A stretch of 64,000 bases of DNA from Burkholderia stabilis (GCF_001742165.1 NZ_CP016443.1:2728001-2792000); one strand, 5' to 3'; shown: positions 44,667 to 54,361, counted from the stretch's first letter. Numbers and translations are program-made. The notes: generated from the sequence alone by a model not told the origin.

Positions 44667-47600
44667 CGGTCGCGATCACCGATACGCTCGACAATTCGAA
44701 CAATGGCCTGATCCAGACGCGCAGCACCGATCTATCGCTCACGCCCGCAGCCCTGATCAACGACAACGGCGGCACGATCACGCACGTCGGCACCGGAACG
44801 CTGACCGTCGGCAACGCCTCGGGCACCGTCAGCAATAAGGCGGGCACGATTGCCAGTAACGGCCAAACCGTCCTGCAAGGCAAGACGATCGACAACTCGG
44901 CTGGTTCTGCGTCCGGTCAAACGGGTCTGAGCGTCAACGCCACTGACTCGATCACGAATACGAGCGGCAAGCTTGCGTCGAACGCTAACGTCGACGTGAC
45001 CACAGGCGGCGCGCTGATTAACGACGGGGGTGAACTCGGCTCGAAGACCGCGGCGACAACGATTCGCAGTGCCTCACTGTCGAACCTCGACGGCAAGATC
45101 GTCTCCCCCACGTTGACGGCAACCGTCGCCGGCTTGATCGACAACAGCCAGAACGGCGACATCGAAGCCAATCAGCTTTCGTTGACCGCCGCGAACCTGA
45201 AAAACCAGGGCGGCCACATTTCGCAATGGCAGAGCGGCCCGACGACACTTGCCGTTTCCGGCACGCTGGACAATTCGAATGGCGGCGTCATCCAGACCAA
45301 CAGCACCGACCTGACGCTCGCACCGGCCGAACTGGACAACTCGAAAGGCACCATCACGCACGGCGGCGCCGGCACGCTGACGCTCGCACCGGGCAACGGC
45401 GCGGGGGCCTTGAAAAATATCGGCGGCACGATCGGTACCAACGGGCAGGCCATCGTGAAGGCCGGCAGTTTGGACAACGGTAGCGGGGCCATCGCCGCCA
45501 AACTGGGTCTGTCGGCCGCGATCGCCGGGGCGATGAACAATGCTCAGGGCCTGATGCGCTCGAACGCGGCGCTGTCGATCATCAGCAACGGGGCGCTGTC
45601 GAACCAGCAAGGGCACATCGAGGCGGGCACGGCCGGCGACACGAGCACGTTGTCGATTCAGGCCGCGTCGATCGACAACACCGATGGCGCGGTGCACGGC
45701 TTCGGCACGGGCAAGATGACCGTGCAAGGCGGCAACCAGATCGTGAACAGCCACGCGGGCGGTGTCGATGGCATGGGGCAGATTGCCGGTCAGGGCGACG
45801 TGACGATCGGTGCGGCTTCGATCTCGAACACGCAGGGCGGCCAGTTGATGGGTGCGAACCTCCGCGTTCAGGGCAATCGCCTCGACAACTCGGGAGGGCA
45901 GGTCGGTAACGTCGCGAATGCCACGGGCGACGTGAACGTCGCGATGTCGGATGCGGTGACGAATACTAATGGGTCGATCACCTCGACGCGTGATCTATCG
46001 GTAGCGGCTTCCACGCTGCTCGGCGGCGGCACGTACAGTGCGGCGCGCGACGCGGCGATCAATCTGCAAGGCGACTTCACGACTACGCCGCAAACGCAGT
46101 TCAACATGGGTCGCGACCTGACTTTTACGTTGCCGGGCACATTCGCCAACAGCGCCAACCTGCAATCGGTCCACAACCTGACGGTCAACGCCGGAAACAT
46201 CGTCAACACGGGGGCGATCACCGCCGGTAATCTGCTGAGCACCCATTCTGGCGACCTGACGAACTATGGTGCGATGGTCGGCGGCAGCGTCGGCATTCAG
46301 GCGAGCAGCACGGTGTCGAACCTCGGACCCGTCGCTTTGATCGGCGCATCGGACACGTCGGGCCTGCTCGAAATCCTTGCGCACGACATCGAGAACCGCG
46401 ACGACACGACGTTGGGCGATTCGATGCCGACTGCGACGATCTTCGGGCTCGGCAAAGTGGTTTTGGCGGGCGGCAAGGATGCAAACGGCAACTATACGAA
46501 CGCGGCGTTGATCAACAATTCGTCGGCGGCGATCCAGTCGGGCGGTGCGATGGAACTGCATGCCGACAAGGTCACGAACACGCGACGCGTGATGCAGACT
46601 TCGGGTTATACGGACCAGGTCGACCCGGCGCTGCTGCAACAGCTCGGCATCAGTATGTCCGGATGCGCTGCTTACTACATCGCGGCCTGTAGCGGTCACG
46701 ACGTGCACTGGATCAACTTGTTCCACGATCCGAATTTCCCTGATTACGATCCCGCGCCCATCATCGCCGCGCTCAAATTGCAGCCGGGCGGGGTCTTCAC
46801 GGTACCGCCGAACGGCGGGCAGTGGAACAGCGGTTATCAGTACACGACCTATGAGGGCAAGGCCGTCGCCAACACGGTGACGAATCTGAGCCCGGGCGCG
46901 CAGATCGCGTCCGGAGGCGATCTCGACGCATCGACGGTCAAGACGTTCCAGAACTACTGGAGCAGCGTGACGGCGGTCGGCAACATCAAGCAGCCCGTGA
47001 ACCTCGATATGGACGGCTGGGGCGCGACGGGGCAGCAGGCGCCCGGCGTGACGGTCACCTATTCCGGGTACTACCACTACAACAACTACGACAATACGGA
47101 ACACAACTGGACCTTGCCGTTCGGCGACAAGCCGTTCGTCGGCGGCCCGGGTGGTTATACGCAGGCAGCGCCAGCCGACGTGAAGAAGTACGGTCTGCCG
47201 GACTACCGTTCGACCTGGGGCGCGACCGGTACGATCTCGGGCAATGGTGTCAGCGTGAACAACACGGCGGCCAACGCGACGATTCCGTCGCTGGGGCTGT
47301 TGCCCGGTCAGGCGGTGCCGGGACTGACGATCGGGACGGTGAGCGGTAACGCAAGCGGCACGCAATCGGGATCCGCCGCGATCAAGGGCGGTACGCCCAC
47401 TTGGGTCGATCCGGTGATCGCGAGCGCGACCGCCGTGAACGTGTTGAACAACCTGACGATTCCGCAAGGCGGCCTGTACCGGCCGAATCCTGCTCCGGAC
47501 CCGACATACCTCATCGAGACGAACCCCGCGTTCACTCGAATGAACAATTTCCTGTCGAGCGACTATTACCTGAACCAGATCGGCGTGAATCCGCTGACCA

Positions 47601-50600
47601 CCGAAAAGCGTCTCGGAGACGGGTTCTACGAACAGCAGCTCGTGCGCAACCAGGTCACGCAACTGACGGGCAAGGCGGTATTGGGGCCGTATACGGACCT
47701 GCAGGGCATGTATCAGTCGCTGATGGCCGCAGGCGCTGAATTGTCGAAGTCGCTGAACTTGCCGCTCGGCATGAGCCTGTCGCCGCAGCAAGTGGCCGCG
47801 CTCACGACCAACGTGATCATCATGCAGACCGAGACGGTTGGCGGTCAGCAAGTGCTCGTACCGGTCGTGTATCTGGCGAAAGCCGATCAGCAGAACGCGA
47901 ATGGCCCGCTGATCACGGCCGGCAATATCGACTTGAAGAATACGCAGGTCTTCACGAACAGCGGCACCGTGAAGGCGGACACGACACTCGCCCTTCAGGG
48001 CAAGCAGATCGATAACGCGTTCGGCGCGCTGCAAAGCGGCGGGCTGATGTCGCTGGACACGACGGGCAACGTGGATCTCACGTCGGCCAATGTGAAGGCC
48101 GGCAGTCTTGATCTGAACGCAGGCAACAAGCTGATTCTGGATACGGCGACGCAGAAGACGCACCAGGTCAGCCGCGATGGCGCGACGAGCGACAAGACGA
48201 CGCTCGGCCCTGCTGCGAACCTGAACGTGGCCGGCGACGCGTCGATCAAGACCGGCGGCGATTTCCAGCAGAACGCGGGCAACCTGAATGTCGGCGGGAA
48301 CCTGACCGCCAATGTCGGCGGCAACTGGACGCTTGGCGTGCAGCAAACCGGCGAACACAAGGTCGTGCAGCGCGCGAACGGGGTGTCGGATACGGACCTC
48401 AACAGCGCAACCGGCAGCACGGTGAACGTCGGCGGCAGGTCGGCCATCGGCGTGGGCGGTGACTTGACGGCGCAAGGTGCGCAACTCGACTTCGGCCAGG
48501 GCGGCGCGATCGCGGCCAAGGGTAACGTGACCTTCGGTGCGGCGAGCGTCACGTCGACGATCAACGCCAACAGTTCGGGCGACCAAGGGAATCGCAGCTA
48601 TGCGGAAACCCGGCATGGGTCGGACCAGGCGCTGACCGGCACGACCGTCAAGGGCGGCGATACGCTCAATGTGGTGTCGGGCAAGGACATCAATGTCATC
48701 GGCAGCACGATCGATCTGAAGAAGGGTGAGGCGAACCTGCTGGCGGCCGGCGATGTGAACGTCGGGGCGGCTACTGAAACGCATATGTACAACTCGCGTG
48801 AGACGCATAGTCGTAGTGGCGTCGTGAGCGGCACGAAGATCGCCAGTTCACAGGACGCGACCTCGACGGTCGCGAACGGCAGCCTGATTTCGGCGGACGG
48901 TGTGTCGATCGGCAGCGGCAAGGACATCAACGTTCAAGGTAGTACGGTCGTCGGTACGCACGATGTGGCGCTGAACGCGGCGCACGACGTGAACATAACG
49001 ACTTCCCAGAACACCAGCCAGTCGTCGACCACTTATCAGGAACAGCACTCGGGCCTGATGTCGGGCGGCGGCCTGTCGTTCTCGGTCGGCAACAGCAAGC
49101 TCGCGCAGCAGAATCAATCGTCCAGCGTCACGAACAACGCCAGCACGGTCGGCTCGGTAGACGGCAATCTGACCGTCAACGCGGGCAATACGCTGCACGT
49201 ACAAGGCAGCGATCTGGTCGCAGGCAAGGACGTGACCGGGACGGCGGCGAATATCGTTGTCGATTCGGCAACCGACACCTCGCACCAGGCGCAGCAGCAG
49301 CAGACGAGCAAGAGCGGGCTGACGGTCGGCCTGTCGGGTTCGGTGGGCGACGCGATCAACAATGCGATCAGCGAGACGCAGGCCGCGCGCGAATCGGCGA
49401 AGGACAGCAACGGGCGCGCGTCGGCGCTGCATAGCATCGCGGCGGCCGGCGACGTGGCATTCGGCGGCATGGGAGCCAAGGACCTGCTGAACGGAGCGAA
49501 GGGGACGCAGGCCCCGAGCATCGGCGTGCAGGTCAGCGTTGGCTCGAGCCATAGTTCGATGCAGTCGTCGGAAGACCAGACGATTCAGCGGGGCTCCAGC
49601 ATCAATGCAGGCGGCAACGCGAAGCTGATTGCGACGGGCAACGGTACGCCGAAGGACGGCAACATCACGATCGCGGGCTCGAACGTGAACGCCGCCAACG
49701 TGGCGCTGATCGCGAACAACCAGGTCAATCTCGTCAACACGACCGATACCGACAAGACGCAGAGTTCGAATTCGTCGTCGGGATCGAGTGTCGGCGTGTC
49801 GATCGGCACGAACGGTGTCGGCGTGTCCGCATCGATGCAGCGTGCGCACGGCGACGGGAATTCGGACGCGGCGATCCAGAACAACACGCACATCAACGCC
49901 AGCCAGACCGCGACCATCGTGAGCGGCGGCGACACGAACGTGATCGGCGCGAACGTGAACGCGAACAAGGTTGTGGTGGATGTGGGCGGCAACCTGAACG
50001 TCGCGAGCGTCCAGGATACGACCTCGAGCGCCGCGCATCAGTCGAGCGCGGGCGGCGGCGTCACGATCAGTCAGGCGGGCGGCGTCGGCGGGAGTTTCAG
50101 TGCGCAGAACGGCCACGCGGACGGCAACTATGCGGGTGTGACCGAGCAGGCCGGCATCCAGGCGGGTGCGGGCGGATTCGACGTGACCGTGAAGGGCAAT
50201 ACCGATCTGAAGGGCGCGTATATCGGCAGCACGGCCGATCCGTCGAAGAACAGTCTGACGACTGGCACGTTGACGACAAGCGACATCGAGAACCACTCGC
50301 ACTACAGCGCGAACAGTGCGGGCTTTAGCGCCGGTGCATCAGTCGGACCGAGCAACAAGGCCGTGGGTCCGTCTTCTGTATCGGGCTCAGGTGGCGTCAC
50401 GCCGATGGTGTTCCAGAACGACAGCGGCGACCAGAGCGCGACGACGAAGAGCGCGGTAAGTGCAGGCACGATCAACATCACGAAGCCGGGCGAGCAGACG
50501 CAGGATCTCGCCAACCTGAATCGCGATGCGACGAATCTGAACGGGACCGTTTCGAAGACGCCCGATGTGCAAAAGACGTTGTCGCAGCAGGCCGATACGA

Positions 50601-51700
50601 TGAATGCGGCGCAGGCGGCAGGGCAGACGGTTTCGCAGGGGATCGGCTTGTATGCCGACCACAAGCGCGATGCGGCGCTGGACGCGGCCAAGGCGGCGTA
50701 TGACAACGGCGATCTGGCGGGCGCACAGGCGGCGCTGAACGAGGCCAAGGGTTGGATGGAAGGCGGTGCGTCGCGCGCGGAACTGCAGATTGGCGGCGGT
50801 GCGCTGATCGGCGGCCTCGGTGGCGGAAGTGCGCTCACGGCGATCGGTGGTGCCGCGGGTGCCGGTATGTCGTCGCTGCTGGCAGGACAAGCAGAGAAGA
50901 TCAGCAAGTCGGTCGGCGATTCGACCGGCTCTTCACTGGTCGGTAATATTGCCGCGAACGTCGCGGCGACGGTTGGTGGCGCATTGGTCGGCGGTAGCGC
51001 GGGCGCGTCGATGGCGTCGAATGTGCAGCTTTACAATGCGGGTAACGATTCGGGCAACCAGCAGTCAAACGACGTTTTCGCATCGTTGTCGAAGAAGGTT
51101 GCCCAAGCTATCGTCATGACATCGGATGCCAAGGCGGGTGCTTGGAACGGAATGGTCAACTTCGCGGGGGTGATCGTCAACCTTCCGAACGGCGGGCCGT
51201 TTGCCACGCCGGGCGATCCGGGCTATGTCTCGCTTGACGGGCTGAAGAAGCCGTACAAGTCGGGGACGTCGGTTGGTCCTGACGCGGAGTTCTGGACGCC
51301 TATCTTGGCGACGCTGGGTCTTGGTGGCAAAGCTGCAGTCGGGACTGAAACGGAAACCGCAGTCGTAAGCAACGCAACCAAGCCGATCGTTGAGACACCT
51401 AGCCAAGCTATTTCTATTGTCTCCACGAATGTCTCCCAAGGAGGGAAAGTTGCAACCCCTCCGAGTTCTGCGGCTCCCAATTTTTCTGGCTCAGGACCTG
51501 TTCCGGGTGTCATTGCAATCACCGACAATACATCGGTGGGCGCATTGCGAAACTACAACCCATCGGGGGCGGCGTGGAATTTGTTTTTGATCCAACAACT
51601 AACACATTTGCCGTTGGAAAGCCCAAGGCGGGCTTGTTTGATGGGTCCCCACATCAACAATTGGTTCAATCAATTGGGGCAAATGATAAAAATATCGTAG
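44663..51700 (+). CDS. bcpA: BcpA/CdiA, central repeats, pre-toxin region and junction motif
   Basis: 2,345 codons continuing the exoprotein; its ATG at 44663 is simply an internal Met of the full protein. Contains haemagglutinin-type repeats (to about 45-46.5 kb), a non-repetitive segment with two cysteines (46.6-47.6 kb), a second repeat region, and a pretoxin zone ending in the Burkholderia CDI junction NVQLYN (51020-51037, the Nx(E/Q)LYN motif). What follows is the variable toxin region. At 51565-51569 another G5 run shifts the frame: adding one G joins NYNPSG to the toxin tip encoded at 51574-51861. With both Gs restored, 42549-51861 is one 3,104-residue frame. Confidence 0.9.
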   Translation: MTVAITDTLDNSNNGLIQTRSTDLSLTPAALINDNGGTITHVGTGTLTVGNASGTVSNKAGTIASNGQTVLQGKTIDNSAGSASGQTGLSVNATDSITNTSGKLASNANVDVTTGGALINDGGELGSKTAATTIRSASLSNLDGKIVSPTLTATVAGLIDNSQNGDIEANQLSLTAANLKNQGGHISQWQSGPTTLAVSGTLDNSNGGVIQTNSTDLTLAPAELDNSKGTITHGGAGTLTLAPGNGAGALKNIGGTIGTNGQAIVKAGSLDNGSGAIAAKLGLSAAIAGAMNNAQGLMRSNAALSIISNGALSNQQGHIEAGTAGDTSTLSIQAASIDNTDGAVHGFGTGKMTVQGGNQIVNSHAGGVDGMGQIAGQGDVTIGAASISNTQGGQLMGANLRVQGNRLDNSGGQVGNVANATGDVNVAMSDAVTNTNGSITSTRDLSVAASTLLGGGTYSAARDAAINLQGDFTTTPQTQFNMGRDLTFTLPGTFANSANLQSVHNLTVNAGNIVNTGAITAGNLLSTHSGDLTNYGAMVGGSVGIQASSTVSNLGPVALIGASDTSGLLEILAHDIENRDDTTLGDSMPTATIFGLGKVVLAGGKDANGNYTNAALINNSSAAIQSGGAMELHADKVTNTRRVMQTSGYTDQVDPALLQQLGISMSGCAAYYIAACSGHDVHWINLFHDPNFPDYDPAPIIAALKLQPGGVFTVPPNGGQWNSGYQYTTYEGKAVANTVTNLSPGAQIASGGDLDASTVKTFQNYWSSVTAVGNIKQPVNLDMDGWGATGQQAPGVTVTYSGYYHYNNYDNTEHNWTLPFGDKPFVGGPGGYTQAAPADVKKYGLPDYRSTWGATGTISGNGVSVNNTAANATIPSLGLLPGQAVPGLTIGTVSGNASGTQSGSAAIKGGTPTWVDPVIASATAVNVLNNLTIPQGGLYRPNPAPDPTYLIETNPAFTRMNNFLSSDYYLNQIGVNPLTTEKRLGDGFYEQQLVRNQVTQLTGKAVLGPYTDLQGMYQSLMAAGAELSKSLNLPLGMSLSPQQVAALTTNVIIMQTETVGGQQVLVPVVYLAKADQQNANGPLITAGNIDLKNTQVFTNSGTVKADTTLALQGKQIDNAFGALQSGGLMSLDTTGNVDLTSANVKAGSLDLNAGNKLILDTATQKTHQVSRDGATSDKTTLGPAANLNVAGDASIKTGGDFQQNAGNLNVGGNLTANVGGNWTLGVQQTGEHKVVQRANGVSDTDLNSATGSTVNVGGRSAIGVGGDLTAQGAQLDFGQGGAIAAKGNVTFGAASVTSTINANSSGDQGNRSYAETRHGSDQALTGTTVKGGDTLNVVSGKDINVIGSTIDLKKGEANLLAAGDVNVGAATETHMYNSRETHSRSGVVSGTKIASSQDATSTVANGSLISADGVSIGSGKDINVQGSTVVGTHDVALNAAHDVNITTSQNTSQSSTTYQEQHSGLMSGGGLSFSVGNSKLAQQNQSSSVTNNASTVGSVDGNLTVNAGNTLHVQGSDLVAGKDVTGTAANIVVDSATDTSHQAQQQQTSKSGLTVGLSGSVGDAINNAISETQAARESAKDSNGRASALHSIAAAGDVAFGGMGAKDLLNGAKGTQAPSIGVQVSVGSSHSSMQSSEDQTIQRGSSINAGGNAKLIATGNGTPKDGNITIAGSNVNAANVALIANNQVNLVNTTDTDKTQSSNSSSGSSVGVSIGTNGVGVSASMQRAHGDGNSDAAIQNNTHINASQTATIVSGGDTNVIGANVNANKVVVDVGGNLNVASVQDTTSSAAHQSSAGGGVTISQAGGVGGSFSAQNGHADGNYAGVTEQAGIQAGAGGFDVTVKGNTDLKGAYIGSTADPSKNSLTTGTLTTSDIENHSHYSANSAGFSAGASVGPSNKAVGPSSVSGSGGVTPMVFQNDSGDQSATTKSAVSAGTINITKPGEQTQDLANLNRDATNLNGTVSKTPDVQKTLSQQADTMNAAQAAGQTVSQGIGLYADHKRDAALDAAKAAYDNGDLAGAQAALNEAKGWMEGGASRAELQIGGGALIGGLGGGSALTAIGGAAGAGMSSLLAGQAEKISKSVGDSTGSSLVGNIAANVAATVGGALVGGSAGASMASNVQLYNAGNDSGNQQSNDVFASLSKKVAQAIVMTSDAKAGAWNGMVNFAGVIVNLPNGGPFATPGDPGYVSLDGLKKPYKSGTSVGPDAEFWTPILATLGLGGKAAVGTETETAVVSNATKPIVETPSQAISIVSTNVSQGGKVATPPSSAAPNFSGSGPVPGVIAITDNTSVGALRNYNPSGAAWNLFLIQQLTHLPLESPRRACLMGPHINNWFNQLGQMIKIS

Positions 51701-51861
51701 GGGGGACATTTAGTCGTGCTCCAGACGGATCAATCGTCACAACCGAGAATAGTGGCCATTATGGTCAAAACTGGACGCCTCAAATCTGGGATCAATTTCA
51801 ACGATGGCTCTCGGATCGAGTTGGCGTTCCTGTCAATCACCAACCTTGGGGCGGAAAATGA
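51020..51861 (+). other. BcpA-CT: NVQLYN junction and C-terminal toxin domain (polymorphic toxin type 43-like)
   Basis: After NVQLYN there are about 275 residues, including a linker with SLSKKVAQAIVM and a final ~100-residue domain read in the frame of 51574-51861: VEFVFDPTTNTFAVGKP, SPHQQLVQSIGANDKNIVGG, TFSRAPDGSIVTTENSGHYG and QNWTPQIWDQFQRWLSD. These match my memory of the 'polymorphic toxin type 43' family, predicted to be RNases; His and Asp/Glu residues in SPHQQ and NSGHYG are candidate active-site residues. GC content falls sharply here, as is usual for exchangeable CDI tips. The stop overlaps the start of the immunity gene. Confidence 0.75.
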
Positions 51862-52319
51862 AAGTAGAACTGCTTTCTCCTTCAGTTCTTGATGAATCGC
51901 CGATCTGGCTTGTGTGCATTGGAAATGTTCGACTTGGCATCAATTGCAATCGTCAATGGTGCATTGATGTCAATGGGAAAGAAAGGCTCGTGCTAACACC
52001 AGATGATACGATGCCTATACTACCTTTGCTTGAGGTGAGAAGGGAGCGTTTTTTTGAGCATTTAAATTTGTTTGAGTCGGAGCGGGGAAGTTCTCTTGGT
52101 ATGGCTGAATCATTTCCAACGTCGCTCTTGCTTCGATTTGCATTTGAGTCGTCATTTTCTGAGTATTGGCCTCTCAAGGCTCTGGATTGGATTGACGGTG
52201 AGCAGGCGATCGACCCTAAGGTGAGGGAGAGTCTCCGTAGAATGTCCGAGCAGAGATGGGTGACGCAAAAGCTCAAGCAACTCGTAAAAAAGAAGATTGG
52301 AAAGATAAAGGCGGATTGA
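51858..52319 (+). CDS. bcpI: CDI immunity protein for the BcpA toxin (BcpI)
   Basis: 153 residues. ATG 51858 overlaps the toxin stop (ATGA), the standard toxin-immunity coupling. No signal peptide, no membrane segment; acidic N-terminal two thirds and a Lys-rich end (LKQLVKKKIGKIKAD). AT-rich codon use unlike the chromosome, as for other CDI immunity genes. It should bind and neutralise the adjacent type 43-like toxin in the cytoplasm; function follows from position, as immunity sequences are highly variable. Confidence 0.8.
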   Translation: MKVELLSPSVLDESPIWLVCIGNVRLGINCNRQWCIDVNGKERLVLTPDDTMPILPLLEVRRERFFEHLNLFESERGSSLGMAESFPTSLLLRFAFESSFSEYWPLKALDWIDGEQAIDPKVRESLRRMSEQRWVTQKLKQLVKKKIGKIKAD

Positions 52320-52411
52320 TGTGAGAAAATATTCGATGAAATGTTGAAATTTTATCTGATTTCAATTGCGGATGCTTGAGCGAAAATTTTTTTTAGGGGG
52401 CTTTCGGTTTC

Positions 52412-52612
52412 GTGACTTTTGGTAATCGAGTGGGATTTCAATTTTTTGTGGATGTGACGCAAGCTAGAGCCGCTTCTCAGGCCGAGGAATCATTCCCTCT
52501 ATGCGAGAATGTGCGGAATCAATTGATTGAGGTGTTGATGCGGATTTGTGGCCAGTACTATATCGATAACGGGGAGTGTTTCCTGTCTATTCCCGTCAAA
52601 TCAAAAAAATAA
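52412..52612 (+). pseudogene. Truncated duplicate of the orphan immunity-like gene at 54795
   Basis: 66 codons, GTG start, without a good ribosome binding site. The segment ARAASQAEESFPLCENVRNQ is close to ARAASQAEDSFPLYENVWNQ of the 54795 gene, and the end (YYIDNGECFLSIPV) matches the sequence just before bcpB (RYIDNREFLLLIPV at 55162-55212). About 60 bases present in the other copy are missing between these parts. It is a leftover of duplication rather than a working gene. Confidence 0.65.
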
Positions 52613-52676
52613 TTAAATGAAAACGACCAGGCGGCTGGCGGTTTTGCCAATCACTACTCTGATCACGCTAGCGCAA
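52425..52676 (+). repeat. Direct repeat copy A: immunity 3' end plus first ~20 codons of bcpB
   Basis: Imperfect direct repeat of about 54975-55283. It covers the truncated immunity remnant and, from ATG 52617, the first ~20 codons of a bcpB signal peptide (RRLAVLPITTLITLA), after which similarity stops at about 52676. It marks one border of the orphan module at 52709. Confidence 0.75.
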
Positions 52677-52708
52677 CGACCGTCTATATACCGTAAGAGA
52701 TACAGGTG

Positions 52709-53098
52709 ATGAAGCTTGAGACTGAAGGAAGGCAGGTGATTCATGAGCCAAAGGAATTTCAAGTGAAGAGAGTGATTAAGTCACTGAAAAGCTATGGATC
52801 TTCCTCGTACGCGTCATTAACTGATGCGGAGGGGGGCTACGTGCAGGTTGCTGGTGGTGGTGCATCGTGCATGATCGAACGATATGATTTTGCCCAGAAA
52901 AAACGCTTCCGTGCTTTTCATGGTAACCCAAGTGCTGTCCGTCCAGATGGGACGATATTATCCTTTCGCGCGGGAAATATTCCGATGAAATCTGATGAGT
53001 GGTTCATGTCTGGAAAGGTGGAGGAGGTGTTTGTCGCGTTTCTGAATGGTGCAGAGCTGCCTGCGGATGTCCACTGGAGAGATGCTCCGGGATTTTAG
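52709..53098 (+). CDS. Orphan immunity-like protein in CDI array
   Basis: 129 residues (a GTG three bases upstream is also open). A compact soluble protein: VKRVIKSLKSYGSSSYASLT, GGYVQVAGGGASCMIERYDF, RAFHGNPSAVRPDGTILSFR, ending ADVHWRDAPGF. The last motif style and length resemble Imm-type immunity proteins in polymorphic toxin systems, though I cannot name the family. It is bordered on both sides by duplicated bcpB 5' pieces, with no toxin gene next to it: the layout of an orphan immunity gene kept after toxin exchange. Confidence 0.6.
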   Translation: MKLETEGRQVIHEPKEFQVKRVIKSLKSYGSSSYASLTDAEGGYVQVAGGGASCMIERYDFAQKKRFRAFHGNPSAVRPDGTILSFRAGNIPMKSDEWFMSGKVEEVFVAFLNGAELPADVHWRDAPGF

Positions 53099-53148
53099 TA
53101 TTCGTATCGTCGATTTTTTGAGATCGGCATTAAAATTTAACTCAAACG

Positions 53149-53651
53149 ATGAAGACGCCTACTCGGTTTGCGGTCTTGCCACTCACTGCCTTGATCGCGC
53201 TTACCGCGCAGGCACAACAGGTCCCCACTCCGAACGACCAGACCGCCGCCGCCTGCGCCAATGCTGAGCAGAACCAGCAGGTGCGGCAGCGCCGTGAGGC
53301 TCAGCAGCGCGACGCCACCTTGCAAGCGCCGGGTGTACGCTCGGACGTGCCGCGCCCGGAAGCCTATCCGGTATTGCCGACCGAGACGCCGTGCTTTCGA
53401 ATCGATCGTTTCGCGCTCGACGTGCCTGACTCACTACCGGCCGCGTCAAAGGCGCAAGGGGCATCTGCCTTGCCGATGGATCGCTTCGCCTTTGCGCGCG
53501 ACTGGCTCACGCACTACGCCGGCCAATGCAAGGCGTCGACCTGATCGTAAAGGGACTATCGCAGGCCATCCTCGCACGCGGCTACATCACGACCCGCGTA
53601 CTCGTGCCCGAGCAGGATTTGTCCACCGGCACATTGAAGCTTGCCCTGATT
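53149..53651 (+). pseudogene. Truncated bcpB duplicate (copy B)
   Basis: About 500 bases align with 55229-55741 at the start of the intact bcpB: signal peptide, QAQQVP-type coiled stretch, APGVRSDVPRPEAYPVLPTE and LPMDRFAFARDWLTHYAGQC. Ten bases (GTCGGTAAGC in the intact copy) are missing after GCCAATGC, breaking the frame at 53544, and similarity ends abruptly at 53651 inside the POTRA-coding region. It cannot encode a transporter. The relic separates two orphan modules. Confidence 0.85.
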
Positions 53652-53679
53652 AATGTGCATCCAATTAAGTGAGTGAAAG

Positions 53680-54075
53680 GTGGATTATTTTAATGAGGCA
53701 TTTGGCGGATTTAATCCGGAAAGTGATAGGGATGCAGCGCTAAAATTTAGTCTCTGCGTGTTGGTGCTCGATAGCAGGATGCAGGAGTTGCTTCAGTTGA
53801 TCGAAGGGGGTAATGATATTGGTGGTGTTGAGGGTGATCCAGGGTGGATTATTGAGCGTCGAGATGAGGGGGGCGGGTATGAAGGGTGGTCAAATGGAGC
53901 TGAATTCAGAGCTTTCGTCGATCCAAATGAGTATTCACTTTCTCACCCAGAGTTCTTCGTTGATCGACGGACATTTATTCAGTATGTTGTTGCGCTGATG
54001 AAAGTTTATAGACGTCGTCACCATGACGAAACAGATGTGATACGTCGTATCGCGGAGTTGATTGGAATATCTTGA
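53680..54075 (+). CDS. Orphan immunity-like protein in CDI array
   Basis: 131 residues from GTG 53680; the ATG at 53693 is out of frame. Acidic soluble protein with hydrophobic helices (DAALKFSLCVLVLDSRMQEL), GDPGWIIERRDEGGGYEGWS, FRAFVDPNEYSLSHPEFFVD and a basic end. Aromatic/acidic composition and low GC resemble CDI immunity genes. Lies directly after the truncated bcpB copy B and before a toxin-tip remnant. No family recognised. Confidence 0.6.
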   Translation: MDYFNEAFGGFNPESDRDAALKFSLCVLVLDSRMQELLQLIEGGNDIGGVEGDPGWIIERRDEGGGYEGWSNGAEFRAFVDPNEYSLSHPEFFVDRRTFIQYVVALMKVYRRRHHDETDVIRRIAELIGIS

Positions 54076-54115
54076 GTCGTCGCGGCGACGGACATGAAGT
54101 TTAGTGGGCTGATGG

Positions 54116-54361
54116 ATGACCATTTATCGCAATGGTGCCCGGATTTCCACCGGGAATACTGCTAGTACTGCTGATGCGGTCTGCTATGAAGCTGAGACTG
54201 GGAGCCCAGCTGGTGGTGTTTTCCATACTCGGAAAGTGCAAGACTATTCAACGGCGCTGCAAGAATGGTTCGCGTCAAATCTAGATGCTTTGTTCAGCGA
54301 TCGTTCGGCAGCACAGGGCGATCTGAGAGATCTCCAGGATGCATTGAAAGGAAGGCGATGA
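54116..54361 (+). pseudogene. Displaced CDI toxin-tip remnant (CdiA-CT 3' end)
   Basis: 81 codons: TIYRNGARISTGNTASTADA, GGVFHTRKVQDYSTALQEWF and LRDLQDALKGRR. The 3' end overlaps the next gene by ATGA (54358-54361), the same coupling as the real toxin and immunity genes at 51858-51861. There is no exoprotein part upstream, only a stop codon in the same frame, so it looks like the last segment of a former BcpA toxin. It could be rescued by recombination with bcpA. Confidence 0.55.

Noticed and set aside
45995..48808. 937-codon open frame antisense to bcpA repeats
   Set aside because: Results from repetitive high-GC codon pattern of the exoprotein; Arg/Val-rich without a domain.
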